Assembly (NCBI RefSeq): GCF_900215465.1
Contig: NZ_OBEH01000001.1
Span: 310,001 to 374,000, forward strand
Origin: Flagellimonas pacifica
Lineage (GTDB): Bacteria; Bacteroidota; Bacteroidia; Flavobacteriales; Flavobacteriaceae
Direction: 5' to 3'
Length of the DNA stretch: 64,000 nt
Within the stretch, counting starts at the first letter, position 1. Every line of letters begins with the position of its first letter. Made by a program: the position numbers and the translations under genes. Shown piece by piece: positions 18,272 to 26,359 of the stretch. Under the pieces are notes generated by a model. That model did not search any database and was not told the DNA's origin. It was given only the letters and a program-made list of their open reading frames with translations.

Positions 18272-19150
18272 ATGGCCCAATATATTGAACGATATCAACG
18301 AAGAAGGCTGATCTCGTCTTATTTTTCAGTTGTTCTAAGTATTGCCCTTGTGCTTTTCCTTTTGGGCGTCTTGGGGCTTTTGGTATTGAACACCAAAAAA
18401 TTAGCAGATCATTTCAAGGAACAAATTACCATCTCAGTCTTTTTAAAGGACAATGCCAAACCTGTAGAAATTGAACAACTGCAAAAAAGCTTGGCCATGG
18501 CAGAGTATACCAAATCGGCAGATTTTGTATCCAAAGAAGATGCAGCAGAGCAATACAGTGAAGACATCGGTGAAAATTTTATTGAGTTTTTGGGGTACAA
18601 TCCACTTAAAAATGCCCTAGATGTAAATCTTAAAGCAGATTTTGTATCTCCAGAGCAGATTGCCGATATTACTGAGGGCATTTCAGCAAAAACTTATGTG
18701 GATGAAGTTAGTTATGACAAACCTCTGATTTCTTTGCTCACCAATAATGCACGCAAAATTAGTTTGTGGATTCTTGTGGCCACTGGCATTTTTACTTTTA
18801 TAGCTGTGTTATTGATCAATAGTTCCATTAGGCTATCTATTTATTCAAAAAGATTTATAATCAAAACCATGCAAATGGTGGGCGCCACCAAAAAATTTAT
18901 TCGAAAACCATTTATTTGGACAAATGTTAAACTGGGAATGTTGGGTGCCACTATCTCACTTGTTGCTTTGGGGGTTGTTCTTTATTATGTGAACACCAAC
19001 TTTCCAGAACTGAATATTTTCCATGATGTAATTGTCCTTATTATTCTCTTTACCGGAATTTTTGGGCTTGGAGTCCTTATTTCTTGGTTCAGTACGCATA
19101 TAGCGACCCAACGTTTCTTGAATTTAAGGACAGATGATCTTTATTATTAA
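18272..19150 (+). CDS. ftsX: Cell division protein FtsX
   Basis: 292 residues, four membrane helices, with a cytoplasmic N-terminus (YIERYQRRRLISSYFSVVLSIALVLFLLG) and an extracytoplasmic loop between helices 1 and 2 (residues about 45-165), as in FtsX. The C-terminal part has the FtsX/MacB-type permease core (IKTMQMVGATKKFIRKPF). With the ATPase FtsE, encoded elsewhere, it couples division to peptidoglycan hydrolase control. The following genes DUF3098, uppP, a small membrane protein and truB form a tight same-strand cluster. Confidence 0.93.
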   Translation: MAQYIERYQRRRLISSYFSVVLSIALVLFLLGVLGLLVLNTKKLADHFKEQITISVFLKDNAKPVEIEQLQKSLAMAEYTKSADFVSKEDAAEQYSEDIGENFIEFLGYNPLKNALDVNLKADFVSPEQIADITEGISAKTYVDEVSYDKPLISLLTNNARKISLWILVATGIFTFIAVLLINSSIRLSIYSKRFIIKTMQMVGATKKFIRKPFIWTNVKLGMLGATISLVALGVVLYYVNTNFPELNIFHDVIVLIILFTGIFGLGVLISWFSTHIATQRFLNLRTDDLYY

Positions 19151-19159
19151 CTTTACGCC

Positions 19160-19423
19160 ATGAGTAAGAAAAATAAGAACATTCAAAAGCCATCCAAAGA
19201 ATTTATCTTTCAAAAAAGAAATTATACTTTCCTTTTTATTGGCCTAGGTTTTATTGCTTTAGGGTTTATTTTAATGAGCGGAGGTGGAAGTGACGACCCC
19301 AATGTCTTTAATCCTGACATCTATAATTTCAGAAGAATTCGCTTGGCCCCCACTTTAGTACTTATAGGTCTAGGCATTCAAGTCTATGCCATTTTGTTGA
19401 ACCCTAACAAAAGGAATAAATAG
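19160..19423 (+). CDS. DUF3098 membrane protein
   Basis: 87 residues with two hydrophobic helices (YTFLFIGLGFIALGFILMSGG and LAPTLVLIGLGIQVYAILL), between ftsX and uppP. The pattern GGGSDDPNVFNPDIYNFRRIRLAP between the helices is typical of DUF3098. It regularly lies next to ftsX in this phylum, so an envelope role is plausible but unproven. Confidence 0.87.
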   Translation: MSKKNKNIQKPSKEFIFQKRNYTFLFIGLGFIALGFILMSGGGSDDPNVFNPDIYNFRRIRLAPTLVLIGLGIQVYAILLNPNKRNK

Positions 19424-19424
19424 T

Positions 19425-20219
19425 TTGGAAATTATAGATGCTATCATCCTTGGTATTATTCAAGGACTTACGGAGTTTTTACCAGTATCATCCAGTGGAC
19501 ATTTAGAACTTGGCAAAGCTATTTTGGGTGCAGATTCACTCCCTGAAGAAAGCTTGTTGTTCACTGTGGTTCTTCATTTTGCTACAGCCCTAAGTACACT
19601 TATCGTATTTAGAAAAGATGTAGCGGAAATTTTTAAAGGACTCTTTCAGTTTAAATGGAACGAGGAAACCCAATTTTCCTTAAAAATTATCATTTCCATG
19701 ATTCCTGCGGCTCTAGTAGGTTTCTTTTTAGAAGATTTTCTGGAGGTTTTCTTTGATGGCGCCATCATTATAGTTGGGATTATGCTATTAATCACCGCCA
19801 TTTTACTGTATTTGGCAGATTTGGCAAAAACCACAGATAAAGGTGTCTCGTGCCGAGGGGCATTTGTTATAGGAGTGGCGCAGGCGGTAGCTATATTACC
19901 TGGAATCTCACGAAGTGGCGCCACTATTTCGGCTGCTGTATTACTAGGGGTAGATAAGAGCAAATCTGCACGTTTCTCATTTTTAATGGTAGTCCCATTG
20001 ATCGTTGGCAAAATGGCCAAAGATCTTTTGAGTGGCGATGTTAATTTTGTAGGCGATCAGGCCATAGCTATGGGCGCTGGGTTTATTGCAGCATTTGTTG
20101 CCGGTCTGGCAGCATGCACATGGATGATTAAATTGGTACGCCAAAGTAAGTTAAGCTATTTTGCCATTTATTGTTTAGTAGTTGGCCTAATTGCAATTGC
20201 GTGGAGCATTTGGGGATAA
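19425..20219 (+). CDS. uppP: Undecaprenyl-diphosphate phosphatase
   Basis: 264 residues, polytopic. It starts at a TTG codon, two bases after the DUF3098 stop; that start gives the normal N-terminus EIIDAIILGIIQGLTEFLPVSSSGHLELG. The two catalytic inverted-repeat motifs are visible: GLTEFLPVSSSGH near residue 16 and GISRSGATISAAVLLGVDKSKSARFSFL near 164. It recycles undecaprenyl diphosphate to the monophosphate for peptidoglycan and other lipid-linked glycans. Confidence 0.95.
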   Translation: MEIIDAIILGIIQGLTEFLPVSSSGHLELGKAILGADSLPEESLLFTVVLHFATALSTLIVFRKDVAEIFKGLFQFKWNEETQFSLKIIISMIPAALVGFFLEDFLEVFFDGAIIIVGIMLLITAILLYLADLAKTTDKGVSCRGAFVIGVAQAVAILPGISRSGATISAAVLLGVDKSKSARFSFLMVVPLIVGKMAKDLLSGDVNFVGDQAIAMGAGFIAAFVAGLAACTWMIKLVRQSKLSYFAIYCLVVGLIAIAWSIWG

Positions 20220-20250
20220 GGCATTCGTACAAACCCACAATCTTTATATA

Positions 20251-20397
20251 ATGATTCTTAGTATGATTGGTCCTTGGCAGATTATTTTACTTCTTATTTT
20301 TCTTTTAGTTCTTTTAAGTGCCGTTTTTTTTATTGGCTATGTCATTGGCAAAAAATCAGGTTACCTCAAAAGAATCAAAGAAACTGAAAATCAATAG
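20251..20397 (+). CDS. Small single-span membrane protein (48 residues)
   Basis: The ATG at 20251 gives 48 residues: a short lead MILSMIGPWQ, one long hydrophobic helix and a basic tail GKKSGYLKRIKETENQ. The opening IGPWQIIL resembles the start of TatA, but the glycine-rich amphipathic helix of TatA is missing, so I do not call it TatA. It lies between uppP and truB, 31 bases after the uppP stop and 11 before truB, so it is probably translated with them. Function unknown. Confidence 0.6.
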   Translation: MILSMIGPWQIILLLIFLLVLLSAVFFIGYVIGKKSGYLKRIKETENQ

Positions 20398-20408
20398 ATT
20401 CAATTAAG

Positions 20409-21095
20409 TTGAAAACCAAGGACGATTTTTTAAACGGACAGATTCTTTTAATCGACAAGCCATTGGAATGGAGTTCGTTTCAGGCAGTAAATGCCCTAAA
20501 ATGGGCCATCCGAAAAAAATTTCACCTTAAAAAATTCAAAATAGGCCATGCAGGAACGCTAGATCCTTTAGCAACTGGTCTATTGATAATATGCACAGGT
20601 AAGTTCACCAAAAAAATTCCTGAATTACAGGGGCAGGTCAAAGAATATACCGGCACCTTTACATTAGGGGCAACTACCCCCTCTTATGACCTTGAAACCG
20701 GTGTAGATAAAACCTTTTCCACAGAACATATTACGAATGAGCAAATAAAAAATGTAGCCAAGCAATTTCTTGGGGAAATAGAACAAGTACCTCCAGTATT
20801 TTCTGCCTTAAAAAAAGATGGTAAACGTCTTTACGAGTTTGCTAGGGAGGGAAAAAAAGTAGAGGTGAAATCTCGAAAAATTGAAATTCTTGAGTTTGAA
20901 ATTGTTCAAATAGAAATGCCAAAAATCCATTTTAGGGTAGTCTGTAGTAAAGGAACCTACATACGTTCCTTAGCGCATGATTTTGGCAAATCATTGCAAT
21001 CTGGAGCTCACTTATCTTCCCTCAGAAGAACCAAAATTGGTGATTTCAACGTAAATAATGCTGTTACTCCAATGGTTTTCAAGGAAAATCTGTAA
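20409..21095 (+). CDS. truB: tRNA pseudouridine-55 synthase
   Basis: 228 residues from a TTG start. The catalytic motif HAGTLDPLATGLLIICTGKFTK carries the essential Asp (about residue 51). Other TruB elements are LLIDKPLEWSSFQAVN, VPPVFSALKKDGKRLYEFAREG (Tyr of the active site) and VVCSKGTYIRSLAHDFG. It makes the T-loop pseudouridine 55 in tRNAs. It ends shortly after the core, without a large C-terminal PUA domain. Confidence 0.95.
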   Translation: MKTKDDFLNGQILLIDKPLEWSSFQAVNALKWAIRKKFHLKKFKIGHAGTLDPLATGLLIICTGKFTKKIPELQGQVKEYTGTFTLGATTPSYDLETGVDKTFSTEHITNEQIKNVAKQFLGEIEQVPPVFSALKKDGKRLYEFAREGKKVEVKSRKIEILEFEIVQIEMPKIHFRVVCSKGTYIRSLAHDFGKSLQSGAHLSSLRRTKIGDFNVNNAVTPMVFKENL

Positions 21096-21182
21096 AGATT
21101 AAAGATTTAATATCTTTAAGAATCAGGCTTCCATAACCCTTTGAGTAAAATATTTTTAGAAAAACACGGTTATAATAGCACC

Positions 21183-21902
21183 ATGAACCTAAACAGAAAC
21201 CAGTTATCGTTTTTAATAACTTTTTTCTCCATGTCCCTCATTGTATTGTTGTTGTACAATATTCATTTAGGAGGCGTGCAGGAGGAAGAGTATGTTATTG
21301 AAATGAGCTTGGCAGATGAGGATATTGAAGAACTTTTAAAGGAAGAGGAGGAGCGGCTGGAAGAATTGGCCAACAATGACCCTATTAAAAGTCATATGGC
21401 ATTCAATGAAACCGCCAAGCCCTCTGTTGGAAATCCAGAACCCTTAAAAACTCTTGAGGAAATCATGGAAGAAAGGGCCTTGAATAGTGATGAAGGTGAA
21501 TATTCAGATGCCGATGGTGAATTTGCCGAGCAACTTAAGGAGTTAGCCGCCAAACGTGAAGAGAAAAAACAACTTTTAGGTGAACGTGAAGCCCAAAAAG
21601 AGGAGTTTACCAATAATCTGAAAGATAAGCGCACATCTATTTCCTACTCTTTAGTGGACCGAAATGCCTATTCCCTTCCCCCGCCAATTTATACTTGTAT
21701 TGAAGGAGGAAAAGTAGTTATCAATATAAAAGTAGATAGTAACGGTTATGTTCTGGAAGCGGATTTTAATGACCAAAGCTCCGGAACCAGTAATGGCTGC
21801 CTGGTAGATAATGCCATTTCCTACGCTCTAAAAGCACGTTTTAGTCCAGATTCCAAAAACTCACAAATAGGAACAATCACTTATTTATTCCAAAGGAAGT
21901 AG
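21183..21902 (+). CDS. TonB-like protein (C-terminal TonB fold)
   Basis: 239 residues from the ATG at 21183 (MNLNRNQLSFLITFF); a TTG 42 bases upstream is possible but adds nothing recognisable. One N-terminal membrane anchor is followed by a long acidic/charged coiled region (residues about 30-150) and a C-terminal TonB-like domain with GGKVVINIKVDSNGYVLEADF and DNAISYALKARFSPD. In TonB this domain contacts outer-membrane receptors, but the usual Pro-rich linker is absent. Its end overlaps the convergent thioredoxin-like gene by 18 bases. Confidence 0.7.
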   Translation: MNLNRNQLSFLITFFSMSLIVLLLYNIHLGGVQEEEYVIEMSLADEDIEELLKEEEERLEELANNDPIKSHMAFNETAKPSVGNPEPLKTLEEIMEERALNSDEGEYSDADGEFAEQLKELAAKREEKKQLLGEREAQKEEFTNNLKDKRTSISYSLVDRNAYSLPPPIYTCIEGGKVVINIKVDSNGYVLEADFNDQSSGTSNGCLVDNAISYALKARFSPDSKNSQIGTITYLFQRK

Positions 21903-22517
21903 GGCTACAATATCTGATAGGGCGTTCTGTCCTTTATCCTTATTATACCATACCTGGAGTGCCTGTTTAAATTCGGAAGTCAAGCTACCATATTCTTGCT
22001 TAAAATCCTCCACCATCTGTGTTGCTATGCTAGGTCTTGGACCCCACTCTGCAACAACTTTCTCATCTTCCCTATCCCAAATAATCAATTTTGGAATAGA
22101 TCGCGCCCCATTGGTCAAAAATTCATCCATCAATTCTGGGTTCTCATCCCGTAGCAGAACTTTAAAATCAATGTTAGGGTTTAATTCAGAAATCCTATTA
22201 ATAACAGGAAGACTGGGGGCAGCATCCCCACACCAACTTTCACTAAGGGCTAAAAATGTTAGTTTTGAATTTATATTTGAAATCTTTTCTTGGATTTCGT
22301 TGGGCACCTTCAAGGTCTTGTCCCATCTATTCATCCGACGATCATTCAATTCTGTATAATTTATTAGAGATTCCAGTTGATCCATTCCAGTGGTCTGTCT
22401 ATGTACCGTAAGTTGATGCACCAAATCTCTATACTCATTATAACACATCCCTTCTGAAATGCTTCTACGGATGAGTTCTACCTGCTCTTTCCCTGTATGT
22501 TTCTCTACCACTTCCAT
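21885..22517 (-). CDS. Thioredoxin-fold family protein
   Basis: 210 residues. A helical N-terminus is followed by a thioredoxin fold: LTFLALSESWCGDAAPSLPVINRI, then IPKLIIWD with the cis-Pro. The active-site motif is WCGDA, so only one Cys is present where thioredoxins have CxxC. This subgroup (thioredoxin-9 type) is common in Bacteroidota; its substrate is unknown. A perfect TGTGA-N6-TCACA palindrome and a TAATTTTG box lie upstream. Confidence 0.78.
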   Translation of the reverse strand: MEVVEKHTGKEQVELIRRSISEGMCYNEYRDLVHQLTVHRQTTGMDQLESLINYTELNDRRMNRWDKTLKVPNEIQEKISNINSKLTFLALSESWCGDAAPSLPVINRISELNPNIDFKVLLRDENPELMDEFLTNGARSIPKLIIWDREDEKVVAEWGPRPSIATQMVEDFKQEYGSLTSEFKQALQVWYNKDKGQNALSDIVALLPLE

Positions 22518-22530
22518 TTTAAAATTTTTC

Positions 22531-22575
22531 CAAAATTAAAAGTATCAACCCTCTTATTTTGTGACTTTTGTCACA
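22531..22575 (-). promoter_or_regulatory. Promoter with CRP/FNR-type palindrome
   Basis: The palindrome TGTGACTTTTGTCACA (22560-22575) matches the CRP consensus TGTGA-N6-TCACA exactly. A -7-type box TAATTTTG (minus strand) lies at 22531-22538, 14 bases before the thioredoxin-like ATG. The palindrome centre is about 43 bases from the expected start of transcription, the class II activator position. Confidence 0.5.
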
Positions 22576-22680
22576 TTGGTTGCAATCTTTTCTTAAAACT
22601 TACAAGCATTAATTCATAAGGAATCTACAATAGTGAAGAAGTATCTTCCTTAAAGATAAAAGCTATGTTTTTTGTTGACA

Positions 22681-23592
22681 CTACGTATTGAGGAACCTTT
22701 TCTTTACCATGCCTCCTTTGGTGTCATTAATACTGTTCATGACCACAAATGCCTTTTTATCTAACTTTTCAATTTCGATATGCAGCTTTCTAATTTCCAG
22801 ACGAGTGATCACGGTATAAATAACATCATATTCATTATGCCCCCCATTTTTACCATAGCCTCCCTTTGCTTGATAAATTGTAAGCCCCCTGCCCATTTTC
22901 CCAATGATCATTTCCCGAATTTCCTCGCTTTTATCAGATATAATGGTGACTCCCGTATATTCCTCAATCCCTTCCACAACAAAATCCAAGGTTTTTGAAG
23001 CCGCCAAATAAGTGAGCATAGAATACAAAGCAGCCTCAATAGACAATAGATAAGCCGCCGCCATAAAAATGACAACATTGACCAGAATTATGACATCACC
23101 AATTTTTACACCCCATTTTCTGCTAAGAAATATGGCCAAAACTTCTGTGCCATCAAGAACACTGCCTCCTCTTATTGACAATCCTATACCGGCCCCAAGA
23201 AAGAAACCTCCAAAAACAGCAACCAACAACTTATCCTGTGTCACCTCCGGAAAATCAATCGCAACCAACACGAGGGCCAATCCCAAAATGGCAATAATGG
23301 CCTTTATGGCAAATTGACGCCCAATTGCTTTATAAGCCATAAAAATGAAAGGCACGTTCACAATAATAATTAAGAGCCAAAGCGGTATTTGCGTGATTTC
23401 TGTAATCAAAAGGGAAATACCAGTAACTCCTCCATCAATAAATCTATTTGGCAATAGAAAACTCTCCAACCCAAAGGCTGCCGAAAAAATTCCCGCAGCT
23501 ATAAAAAATGCATCTTTTAAATATATGTTGATGGACATCAAGTTTAAACCATCCATTTTAGGAATTTCTTTCTTCTGTTTTTCTTTAGTCAT
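22681..23592 (-). CDS. YitT-family membrane protein (DUF161/DUF2179)
   Basis: 303 residues: six hydrophobic helices (residues about 22-205) with GIFSAAFGLESFLLPNRFIDGGVTGISLL and GAGIGLSIRGGSVLDGTEVLAIFLSRK, typical of YitT/YpjC proteins, then a soluble DUF2179 domain (IREMIIGKMGRGLTIYQAKGGYG, IYTVITRLEIRKL). These are thought to be integral membrane regulators or transporters; function is not established. It begins 10 bases after the TolC-like gene, so it may belong to the exporter operon. Confidence 0.85.
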   Translation of the reverse strand: MTKEKQKKEIPKMDGLNLMSINIYLKDAFFIAAGIFSAAFGLESFLLPNRFIDGGVTGISLLITEITQIPLWLLIIIVNVPFIFMAYKAIGRQFAIKAIIAILGLALVLVAIDFPEVTQDKLLVAVFGGFFLGAGIGLSIRGGSVLDGTEVLAIFLSRKWGVKIGDVIILVNVVIFMAAAYLLSIEAALYSMLTYLAASKTLDFVVEGIEEYTGVTIISDKSEEIREMIIGKMGRGLTIYQAKGGYGKNGGHNEYDVIYTVITRLEIRKLHIEIEKLDKKAFVVMNSINDTKGGMVKKRFLNT

Positions 23593-23602
23593 TGCACTAA
23601 TA

Positions 23603-25018
23603 TTATAGATTCAACGGGTTAATTGCCAAACTCTTAAAAAGCATTGCTTTTGTGTAAAAAAACTTGTTCTGCATTTGGTTTCGCTTTAAGTAGGCATCAA
23701 TAAGTTTACTTTCACGGGAATTGATTAAGAACAAAGAACTTTCACCAAAGCCAAACTTTCGTTCTTCCGCAGCCAGCAATGTGCCATAGTCTTCTACAAT
23801 GTTAGCAATCAATTGGTTTTGAACGACATATGAATCCAGTTCGCGATATATGGCCTGTACCTTGTTCTGAACCTCAACAAATGCATTATCTCTCTCAAAC
23901 TCAGCGTCCCTAAGTTTAAACTTAGCCAGCTTTAAATCACCACGTTCCTTTCTTAAAAACAGTGGAAGCTTAAATGTGACTCCTCCCTTAAATGCCTCTG
24001 CATCAAAAGAGTTTATGTTTTTGGGAATTTCCGATAAAAAATTGTACTCCACATCCAATTTTGGCAATAACTTATTCGCCTTAAAACGCTTTTCCACCAC
24101 AAGACCATCTATCTTATATTCCAAAGATCTTAGCTTGGGATGGCTCTCTAGCACAAAACTGTCCAAAGACCTACCCATTATTTCCAAAGTAAGGTCTACA
24201 TCTCTTTCAACATTGATTTCAGGAACAACCTCCGCTTGAAGCTCTACGGGCACATCATTTATCCATAGAAAATTGGAAAGTTGCAATGACTTCTTCATAA
24301 GTTTTACATTGCTCTGCTCCAAACTTAATGCTCTGTTCCGCACTGCAATTTTTGCCTCAACGGTATCGATCATGGCAATTTCACCAGCCATTGCGCTTTT
24401 TTTAACCCCTTCAAAACGTTCCTCCGCATTCTTTAAAAAATCCTGGAAAACCTGTTGGTCTCTATAGGCCTGTAACCAATCAAAATATGCCAAGGATGCC
24501 TTGTAGAGGACTTCATTAACAAAAATATCTTGGTCTGCTTTGGATTGTTCCCTATAAAATTTTGCCTTGTGCAATGTGGCCATACGTTTGTTCACCCAAA
24601 AACCTTGGCCCAACGACATGGAAATTCCTGCGCTGTACAAGCCATCGGCCGGAAGGGTTTCATCTGGATTGATGAATTGTCCTTCACTGCTCTCATAACT
24701 TCCCTTTAGTTCTATTCCAAACCAGGTAGGAATTTTGAATGTCGTGTTGAGGCGGTTCCAATATTCGGTTCCCTTAAACTCCTTTCGATCATAATCCACT
24801 TCAATCTTGGGGTCAAAACCACCTCGGGCCTTCATCAAATTGGCCTGTCCAATAGCAATAGTAAGTTGGGCCTGTTTTACCACAGGGTGATATTTTTTCA
24901 CATACCCTAAATACTCTTTAAAATTGAGCACAGTAGTATCTTGTTGACCATACATCTTTCCGAAAACAGAAAGAAAAAATATGCAGAAAAGAATGTTGAA
25001 TCTACTTCTTTTTAACAT
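23603..25018 (-). CDS. TolC-family outer-membrane efflux protein
   Basis: 471 residues with a signal peptide (ILFCIFFLSVFGKMYGQ) and the long-helix pattern of TolC channels: YLGYVKKYHPVVKQAQLTIAIGQANLMKARGGFDPKIEVDYDRKEF, repeated in the second half. It should form a trimeric outer-membrane duct for the HlyD and ABC proteins encoded before it. It overlaps the end of the HlyD gene by 17 bases, indicating coupled translation. Confidence 0.88.
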   Translation of the reverse strand: MLKRSRFNILFCIFFLSVFGKMYGQQDTTVLNFKEYLGYVKKYHPVVKQAQLTIAIGQANLMKARGGFDPKIEVDYDRKEFKGTEYWNRLNTTFKIPTWFGIELKGSYESSEGQFINPDETLPADGLYSAGISMSLGQGFWVNKRMATLHKAKFYREQSKADQDIFVNEVLYKASLAYFDWLQAYRDQQVFQDFLKNAEERFEGVKKSAMAGEIAMIDTVEAKIAVRNRALSLEQSNVKLMKKSLQLSNFLWINDVPVELQAEVVPEINVERDVDLTLEIMGRSLDSFVLESHPKLRSLEYKIDGLVVEKRFKANKLLPKLDVEYNFLSEIPKNINSFDAEAFKGGVTFKLPLFLRKERGDLKLAKFKLRDAEFERDNAFVEVQNKVQAIYRELDSYVVQNQLIANIVEDYGTLLAAEERKFGFGESSLFLINSRESKLIDAYLKRNQMQNKFFYTKAMLFKSLAINPLNL

Positions 25019-26354
25019 CGGCCACCTTGTTTTGGGGTTGATAATAGTTAGGCGGAAAACCGTTCAATTGTCGCCACAACTCAAACCAAATGGGCACATC
25101 TTCCAATAAAGCCATGGTGTTGGCCCCTGAGCCAACCCTAACATCTTTGGGCCAAGGTGTATCTTCCTGGTCTGGTGCTAACAGCACCCTATATTTTCCG
25201 TTATCGCTAATAAAGGTTTCAATAGCAACCACTTTCCCTCCAAATGTTCCAAAAGAAACGTTGGGCCAACCGCTAAAAACAATAGCAGGCCAGCCATCAA
25301 ATTGAATACGCACCTTTTCACCAATGTGCAACAACGGTAAATCAATGGGTTCAACATAGGTCTCCACCGCCATATCATAATCTGAAGGCATAATTCCCAC
25401 TAAACGATCTCCTTCCTTAAAAGTCTCCCCAATTCCAGATTGCAAAGCCTTGTTGATAAATCCGTTTTGTGGTGCGCGGATATACAACAAATTATTTCGC
25501 ATTTCATAATTGGTGTATTCATTTTCCAATTTGGTCACTTGTGCCTCAGAATCAAATTGGTTGGACCGAGCAGTGAACTTATTGCTCTTTGCTTTTGAAA
25601 TCTTGTCGGTGTACTCTGCCTGCACCCTACTGATTTCAACTTGGGCATTAATGACATTGTTTTTGCTAGCCAATAATTTGTTCTCCTGTGAAATAAGCTT
25701 TGCTTGGGTCTCTTGCAGCTTTAGGCGTTTGGCCTCTACATCCGTTATGGCCTTTAATCCTTCTTTCTCTAGTTGAGAAGTACGATTATACTGGCGTTGG
25801 GCAATGGTGATATTGGTCTTTGCCGCCGCCAAATCAATACTATCACTTTGAACCTTGAGTTTGGATTGCATCAATTTGTTTTTGGCCTGCTCTAATTTCA
25901 GTTTACGCTCATTGAAAAGTGCTCCTATTTGGGTATCCAAGGCTTTGACCTTTTCTTGGTATGAGGTCACTGCCATGTTCTTTGCCTGAATCTGTTGGCC
26001 GGTTCTTTCTACCAGGTTGGGGTCAAAATATTCACTTTTGATTTCCGAAATATGTAAAATAGTATCTCCTTTTTTTACAAAGTCCCCTTCTTGAACATAC
26101 CATTTTTCAATACGACCGGGTATTGGGGATTGTATAGTCTGTGGACGCTGGTCGGGCTTTAATGTTGTTAAGTATCCCTTGCCGGAAATGTTCTGGGTCC
26201 ATGGTAGAAACAGCACAATGATGGCAATAACAAAAAATGCAGCCAAAAACCTATTGAAATGTTTGTAGTGCGTTTTATGAAAAACTTTTATCCCCGACTT
26301 ATATCCGGTTAGGTCTACCTTTTGATTTAATTTATTATGTGAAATGTTCAGCAT
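25002..26354 (-). CDS. HlyD-family periplasmic adaptor
   Basis: 450 residues. One membrane helix near the N-terminus (FLAAFFVIAIIVLFLPW) is followed by a biotinyl-lipoyl-like half (IQSPIPGRIEKWYVQEGDFVKKGDTIL), a long coiled coil (residues about 120-280), the second lipoyl half (LLYIRAPQNGFINKALQSGIGETFKEGD) and a beta-barrel domain. This is the membrane fusion protein linking an inner-membrane exporter to TolC. It is 5 bases downstream of the ABC gene. Confidence 0.9.
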   Translation of the reverse strand: MLNISHNKLNQKVDLTGYKSGIKVFHKTHYKHFNRFLAAFFVIAIIVLFLPWTQNISGKGYLTTLKPDQRPQTIQSPIPGRIEKWYVQEGDFVKKGDTILHISEIKSEYFDPNLVERTGQQIQAKNMAVTSYQEKVKALDTQIGALFNERKLKLEQAKNKLMQSKLKVQSDSIDLAAAKTNITIAQRQYNRTSQLEKEGLKAITDVEAKRLKLQETQAKLISQENKLLASKNNVINAQVEISRVQAEYTDKISKAKSNKFTARSNQFDSEAQVTKLENEYTNYEMRNNLLYIRAPQNGFINKALQSGIGETFKEGDRLVGIMPSDYDMAVETYVEPIDLPLLHIGEKVRIQFDGWPAIVFSGWPNVSFGTFGGKVVAIETFISDNGKYRVLLAPDQEDTPWPKDVRVGSGANTMALLEDVPIWFELWRQLNGFPPNYYQPQNKVADVKKK

Positions 26355-26359
26355 ATCCT

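Noticed and set aside
20251-20397. Small membrane protein as TatA
   Set aside because: Only the first residues resemble TatA; the amphipathic glycine-rich helix is missing.
22618-22656. TAAGGAA...TTCCTTA inverted repeat downstream of YitT
   Set aside because: Long 20-base-plus loop and AT-rich arms; not convincing as a terminator.
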